Shown here: positions 61,219 to 64,000 of the stretch, one piece after another
Position numbering within the stretch: position 1 is the stretch's first letter
Layout of the letters: each line of letters begins with the position of its first letter
Program-made: the position numbers and the translations under genes
Notes under the pieces: generated by a model
What the model was told of the DNA's origin: nothing
Database searches by the model: none
The model's input: the letters and a program-made list of their open reading frames with translations, nothing else
From: Gracilibacillus timonensis
Lineage (GTDB): Bacteria; Bacillota; Bacilli; Bacillales; Amphibacillaceae
Direction: 5' to 3'
Length of the DNA: 64,000 nt
Assembly: GCF_900086715.1 (NCBI RefSeq)
Contig: NZ_FLKH01000009.1
Span: forward strand, 186,001 to 250,000

Positions 61219-62508
61219 ATGAATAAATTCGTGCAACGATTTATCGAAGTAGCTGGCAGGATAGGGGCAGCAAGACACTTGGTAGCGATTAGGGATGGTT
61301 TTGTAGCGGTTATGCCACTTGTCATCATTGGTTCATTGGCCATTCTAATCAATAATTTCCCGCCACTGGGAAGCTTTCAATTGGTGTCATGGCTGAATAG
61401 TATTTTTGGGAATGGTAATTGGCAGAAGGTGGGAGGCAGTGTTTGGGAAGGTACCTTTGCTGTGCTCGGTTTGCTTGTTTCCTTTACCATTGCCTATCAT
61501 TTGGCTAAAAGCTATAATATAGATAGATTACCTGCTGCCCTTTTGTCTGGTGCCTCTTATATGATACTGGTCCCAGTAACAGAAGATTTTGGTTTAAACA
61601 TGGAATGGCTCGGGACGCAAGGATTATTTGTAGGAATTATTATCGCCTTGTTGACAACGGAATTATTTCGGTTATTGATGACAAAGCCTAAAATGGTGAT
61701 TAAAATGCCAGCTGGTGTGCCTGCCGGTGTAACAGATTCCTTTAGAGCGCTGATTCCAATGATGGTAATTCTATCCTTGGTTGGTCTATGTCAAGCTTTA
61801 TTAGATATTCTGGCAGATACTAATGTATTTGAAATTATATTTTTCGTTATTCAACAACCTATTCAAGGTTTAGGTGACTCTCTGCCGGCGGCCATCATTG
61901 TGTCCATGCTTACACATATCCTTTGGTTTTTTGGTTTACACGGAACCAATATTATTGGTGCTATTACCGAACCTGTTTATATCTCATTGGTTGAGGAGAA
62001 TTTGCGGTTATTCCGTATGGGGATGTCGGCTTACGAGGTACCTAACATTGTCACTAAACCCTTTCTTGATACCTTTGTTTTTATGGGGGGTGCAGGTACT
62101 ACGATTGCCTTATTGGCTGCGGTTTTCTTGGTAATCCAATCTCGGAAAAAACATCCGTATCGCGAAGTCGCTAAATTAGCAGCACCAGGAAGTTTGTTTA
62201 ATATCAATGAACCTGTGATTTTCGGTTTACCAATTGTATTAAATCCCATTATGTTAATTCCATTTGTCTTGGTACCTGTTGTGTTGACGATTATTTCTTA
62301 TACAGCTTTGTATATTGGTCTCGTTCCGCGAACCGTGGCTTTTTTACCTTGGACAACACCCCCGATTATTAGCGGTTATCTGGTGACTGGTGGCAGTTGG
62401 CGAGGTATCGCATTGCAGCTAGTAAATTTACTAGTAGCCATCATTATTTATATTCCTTTTTTATTGGCAGCATTGTATATACCCAAACAACGAGCGGAGG
62501 ATGCATGA
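61219..62508 (+). CDS. PTS lactose/cellobiose (chitobiose)-type EIIC
   Basis: 429-aa membrane permease of the Lac/Chb PTS family with about ten helices. Opening VQRFIEVAGRIGAARHLVAIRDGFVAVMPLVIIGS, the HxxxFFGLHG-like ILWFFGLHGTNIIGA motif and FNINEPVIFGLPIVLNPIMLIPF (NEPxxFG signature with conserved Glu) are all present. GGGAGGTCG lies before ATG. It overlaps the IIA gene; the three PTS genes form one operon divergent from the catabolic genes. Substrate is probably a beta-linked (amino) disaccharide. Confidence 0.95.
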   Translation: MNKFVQRFIEVAGRIGAARHLVAIRDGFVAVMPLVIIGSLAILINNFPPLGSFQLVSWLNSIFGNGNWQKVGGSVWEGTFAVLGLLVSFTIAYHLAKSYNIDRLPAALLSGASYMILVPVTEDFGLNMEWLGTQGLFVGIIIALLTTELFRLLMTKPKMVIKMPAGVPAGVTDSFRALIPMMVILSLVGLCQALLDILADTNVFEIIFFVIQQPIQGLGDSLPAAIIVSMLTHILWFFGLHGTNIIGAITEPVYISLVEENLRLFRMGMSAYEVPNIVTKPFLDTFVFMGGAGTTIALLAAVFLVIQSRKKHPYREVAKLAAPGSLFNINEPVIFGLPIVLNPIMLIPFVLVPVVLTIISYTALYIGLVPRTVAFLPWTTPPIISGYLVTGGSWRGIALQLVNLLVAIIIYIPFLLAALYIPKQRAEDA

Positions 62509-62852
62509 TGTTAGAAGAACAAGAAGAGTTACAACGTATTTCTTTTGCGATTATCCTTCATTCAGGAAATGCACGAACATGTGCTATGGAGGCGATAAAG
62601 CTAGCGAAAGTTAATCGCATGGAAGCAGCACAAGGAAAAATGGAGGAGGCAGATGCAGAGTTTATCAAGGCTCATCACGAACAAACAGGTTTATTACATA
62701 AGGAAATAAACAATCCAAATGAGCAGTATATGTCCATCATTCTTGCCCATGCCCAAGATCATCTGATGATGGCATTAACGGTTAAGGATTTGGCATTAGA
62801 AATGATAGAAGTGTATCAAAGGTTGAATAAGCTGGAGGGAGCAACAAAATGA
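62508..62852 (+). CDS. PTS lactose/cellobiose-type EIIA
   Basis: 114-aa trimeric helical EIIA. Starts LEEQEELQRISFAIILHSGNARTCAMEAIKLAK. Phosphorylated His in ILAHAQDHLMMA (about residue 75), which accepts phosphate from HPr and passes it to EIIB. GCGGAGG lies upstream; ATG 62508 or 62505 (ATGA overlap with EIIC) are equally possible. Confidence 0.94.
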   Translation: MLEEQEELQRISFAIILHSGNARTCAMEAIKLAKVNRMEAAQGKMEEADAEFIKAHHEQTGLLHKEINNPNEQYMSIILAHAQDHLMMALTVKDLALEMIEVYQRLNKLEGATK

Positions 62853-63157
62853 AGATTGTATTAGTTTGTTCTGCGGGTATGTCGACTTCTTTGCTAGTGG
62901 AACGTATGAAAAAGGCAGCCGAGGAAAAACAGATACAGGCAGAGATCAAGGCAGTATCTGAAGCAGATCTTCATGATCAGGTCAATGAGTTGGATGTTGT
63001 TCTTATTGGTCCTCAAGTGCGTTATTTAGAAAAGAGCATCAGGAAGAAGTTGGAACCGGAGGGCGTAAAGTGTGATCTTATTAATCAACAGGCTTTTGGT
63101 TTAATGCAAGGAGATCAAGTGCTTCAACAAGCCTTAAAATTAATGAATAACCAATAA
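62849..63157 (+). CDS. PTS lactose/cellobiose-type EIIB
   Basis: 102 aa. Active-site Cys in IVLVCSAGMSTSLLVERM (Cys7), the phosphate donor to the sugar. Ends GLMQGDQVLQQALKLMNNQ. Starts with a 4-bp overlap with EIIA and is followed by a terminator. Domain order IIC-IIA-IIB differs from the E. coli ChbBCA order. Confidence 0.95.
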   Translation: MKIVLVCSAGMSTSLLVERMKKAAEEKQIQAEIKAVSEADLHDQVNELDVVLIGPQVRYLEKSIRKKLEPEGVKCDLINQQAFGLMQGDQVLQQALKLMNNQ

Positions 63158-63174
63158 AATGGCATTTAAAATCG

Positions 63175-63212
63175 AAAACTACCACAGGGAATGAATTCCT
63201 GTGGTAGTTTAT
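63175..63212 (+). terminator. Terminator of the PTS operon
   Basis: AAAACTACCACAGG...CCTGTGGTAGTTT, an 11-13 bp stem with T-rich tail. Confidence 0.9.
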
Positions 63213-63253
63213 TATTTCTATTATTGCATTCACATTATGTAAGTCTTTGCATG

Positions 63254-63365
63254 CATTATTTCCTGCTAATATCTAATTTGATCCATTCGTGTGAATTCCC
63301 ATTAACAAGCCTTTCAGCAGAGCTGAAAGGCACGTAAATGGATCAAGAGCACCTATCAGATTTAA
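63254..63365. repeat. Dispersed palindromic repeat, copy 2 (inverted)
   Basis: CATTATTTCCTGCTAATATC then TTTGATCCATTCGTGTGAATT (63278-63298 region), an inserted hairpin GCCTTTCAGC-AGA-GCTGAAAGGC (63309-63331), then ATGGATCAAGAGCACCTATC. Outer parts match copy 1 at 37.6 kb in reverse orientation. Confidence 0.8.
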
Positions 63366-63373
63366 CTTATATA

Positions 63374-64000
63374 TTAACGTTCTAAGTCAAGCATGAATTG
63401 GTATCGATCTGCTCGGTAAGCGGACTTCACTACTTCAAAAGGAGTACCATCTTCCAACTGGGTGATACGCCTCATCAGCAAGATTGGTGAATGCTCAGGA
63501 ATGTTTAGATACTCCATTTCTTCATCATTAGCAATCGTCGCCTCAAACAGCTGACTCGCTTTGCCGATTTTTAGCTGTAAATCATCCTCAATATATTGGT
63601 ATAAGGAAGATTGCACAATATCGTCGGTCAAGCCTTTAATCAAGTTGGCAGAAACATAGGTGCGTTCCAAGGCCATTGGAATATCTTCTGCCAACCGAAT
63701 CCTTTTTATTTCATAGATCGGTGAGTGCTCAGGGATATTTAATTGACTAGCAAGGCTTTTTTTGGCAGGAACAATTTCGAAATTAACTAATTTATTACTA
63801 GGTTTCATCCCTCGTGCCTTCATATCTTCTGTAAAACTGGTAAGACCGCTTAAATTTTGTTCAAATTTCTTTTCGGTGATAAAGGTCCCTTTTCCTTTGA
63901 TGCGATGAAGGTAACGTTCATTTACTAAATTAGTAATGGCTTGACGCACGGTCATACGGCTGATATTCAATTCCTCTGCATACTCCCGTTCAGACGGTAA
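63374..64000 (-). CDS. nagR: NagR/YvoA-like GntR regulator, partial
   Basis: Runs off the right edge (N-terminus missing). The visible part starts LPSEREYAEELNISRMTVRQA in the winged helix, followed by YLHRIKGKGTFITEKKFEQNLSGLTSFTEDMKARGM and a UTRA domain ending PFEVVKSAYRADRYQFMLDLER. It closely resembles B. subtilis NagR (YvoA), the GlcNAc-6-phosphate-responsive repressor of nagAB and nagP. This suggests nagA/nagB lie just outside the window and links the PTS locus to GlcNAc metabolism. Confidence 0.9.
   Translation of the reverse strand, partial: LPSEREYAEELNISRMTVRQAITNLVNERYLHRIKGKGTFITEKKFEQNLSGLTSFTEDMKARGMKPSNKLVNFEIVPAKKSLASQLNIPEHSPIYEIKRIRLAEDIPMALERTYVSANLIKGLTDDIVQSSLYQYIEDDLQLKIGKASQLFEATIANDEEMEYLNIPEHSPILLMRRITQLEDGTPFEVVKSAYRADRYQFMLDLER

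Overview
The window looks like a chromosomal segment of a low-GC, endospore-forming, probably halotolerant or chitin-degrading member of the Bacillaceae (Gracilibacillus/Oceanobacillus-like; genus is inference). The evidence is gene order close to Bacillus subtilis yitS-yitW and med-fabH-fabF-yjbA-trpS-yjbC-spx-mecA-coiA-pepF-yjbH-yjbI-yjbK-yjbM-nadK-yjbO-prpE-yjbQ-cotO/cotZ-yjcF-yjcH, spore-coat genes, a trpS T-box and a FapR operator at fabH.

Layout. 1-6.5 kb: yit block (DegV, YitT, Nfu-N protein, DUF3813, HAD phosphatase, YitV esterase, YitW/SufT) and uppP. 6.8-12.9 kb: med, two zinc-ribbon membrane proteins (one TcaA-like), fabH-fabF. 13-15.9 kb: yjbA and trpS with its T-box. 15.9-19.2 kb: an inserted carbohydrate cassette (DUF2264, Gfo/Idh/MocA, sugar isomerase). 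19.4-29.9 kb: Spx/competence/proteolysis block (GH-like protein, yjbC, spx, mecA, MFS pump, coiA, pepF, yjbH, yjbI). It includes an sRNA that I identify as RoxS/RsaE, with a Rex-like site. 29.9-32.2 kb: an IS1634-type element flanked by perfect 160-bp direct repeats. 32.2-43.4 kb: yjbK, relQ, nadK, yjbO, prpE, rodA, mgtE, CPA2 antiporter, DCC protein, BCCT transporter. 43.9-49.2 kb: spore coat genes (two CotY/CotZ-type, one CotO-type, two small unknowns) among YetF/YjcF/YjcH homologues. 49.4-54.9 kb: a chitin-type AA10 LPMO and an Lpl/Ytc-type ABC sugar importer with DUF624. 55.2-64 kb: an amino-sugar-acid catabolic locus and a partial NagR.

Most interesting system. On the minus strand at 55.2-60.8 kb sit a GntR regulator, a ChbG-type deacetylase, a COG3964-like amidohydrolase, a DgaE-like ammonia-lyase, a DgaF-like KDPG aldolase and a PfkB sugar-acid kinase. 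Divergent to them is a chitobiose/cellobiose-type PTS (IIC-IIA-IIB), followed by nagR. Together with the LPMO 5 kb away, this reads as a PTS-coupled route for C1-oxidised chitin ends (chitobionate/N-acetylglucosaminate): import, deacetylation, deamination to a 2-keto-3-deoxy acid, phosphorylation, and cleavage to pyruvate plus triose phosphate. The enzyme families are recognised from sequence; the pathway and substrate are inference.

Other structure worth a second look: the 160-bp repeat itself, which is rich in inverted repeats; a dispersed palindromic repeat present twice (37.6 and 63.3 kb); a hairpin that is both the MFS terminator and the mask of the coiA ribosome-binding site; a structured mgtE leader; and a gene-poor stretch after med.
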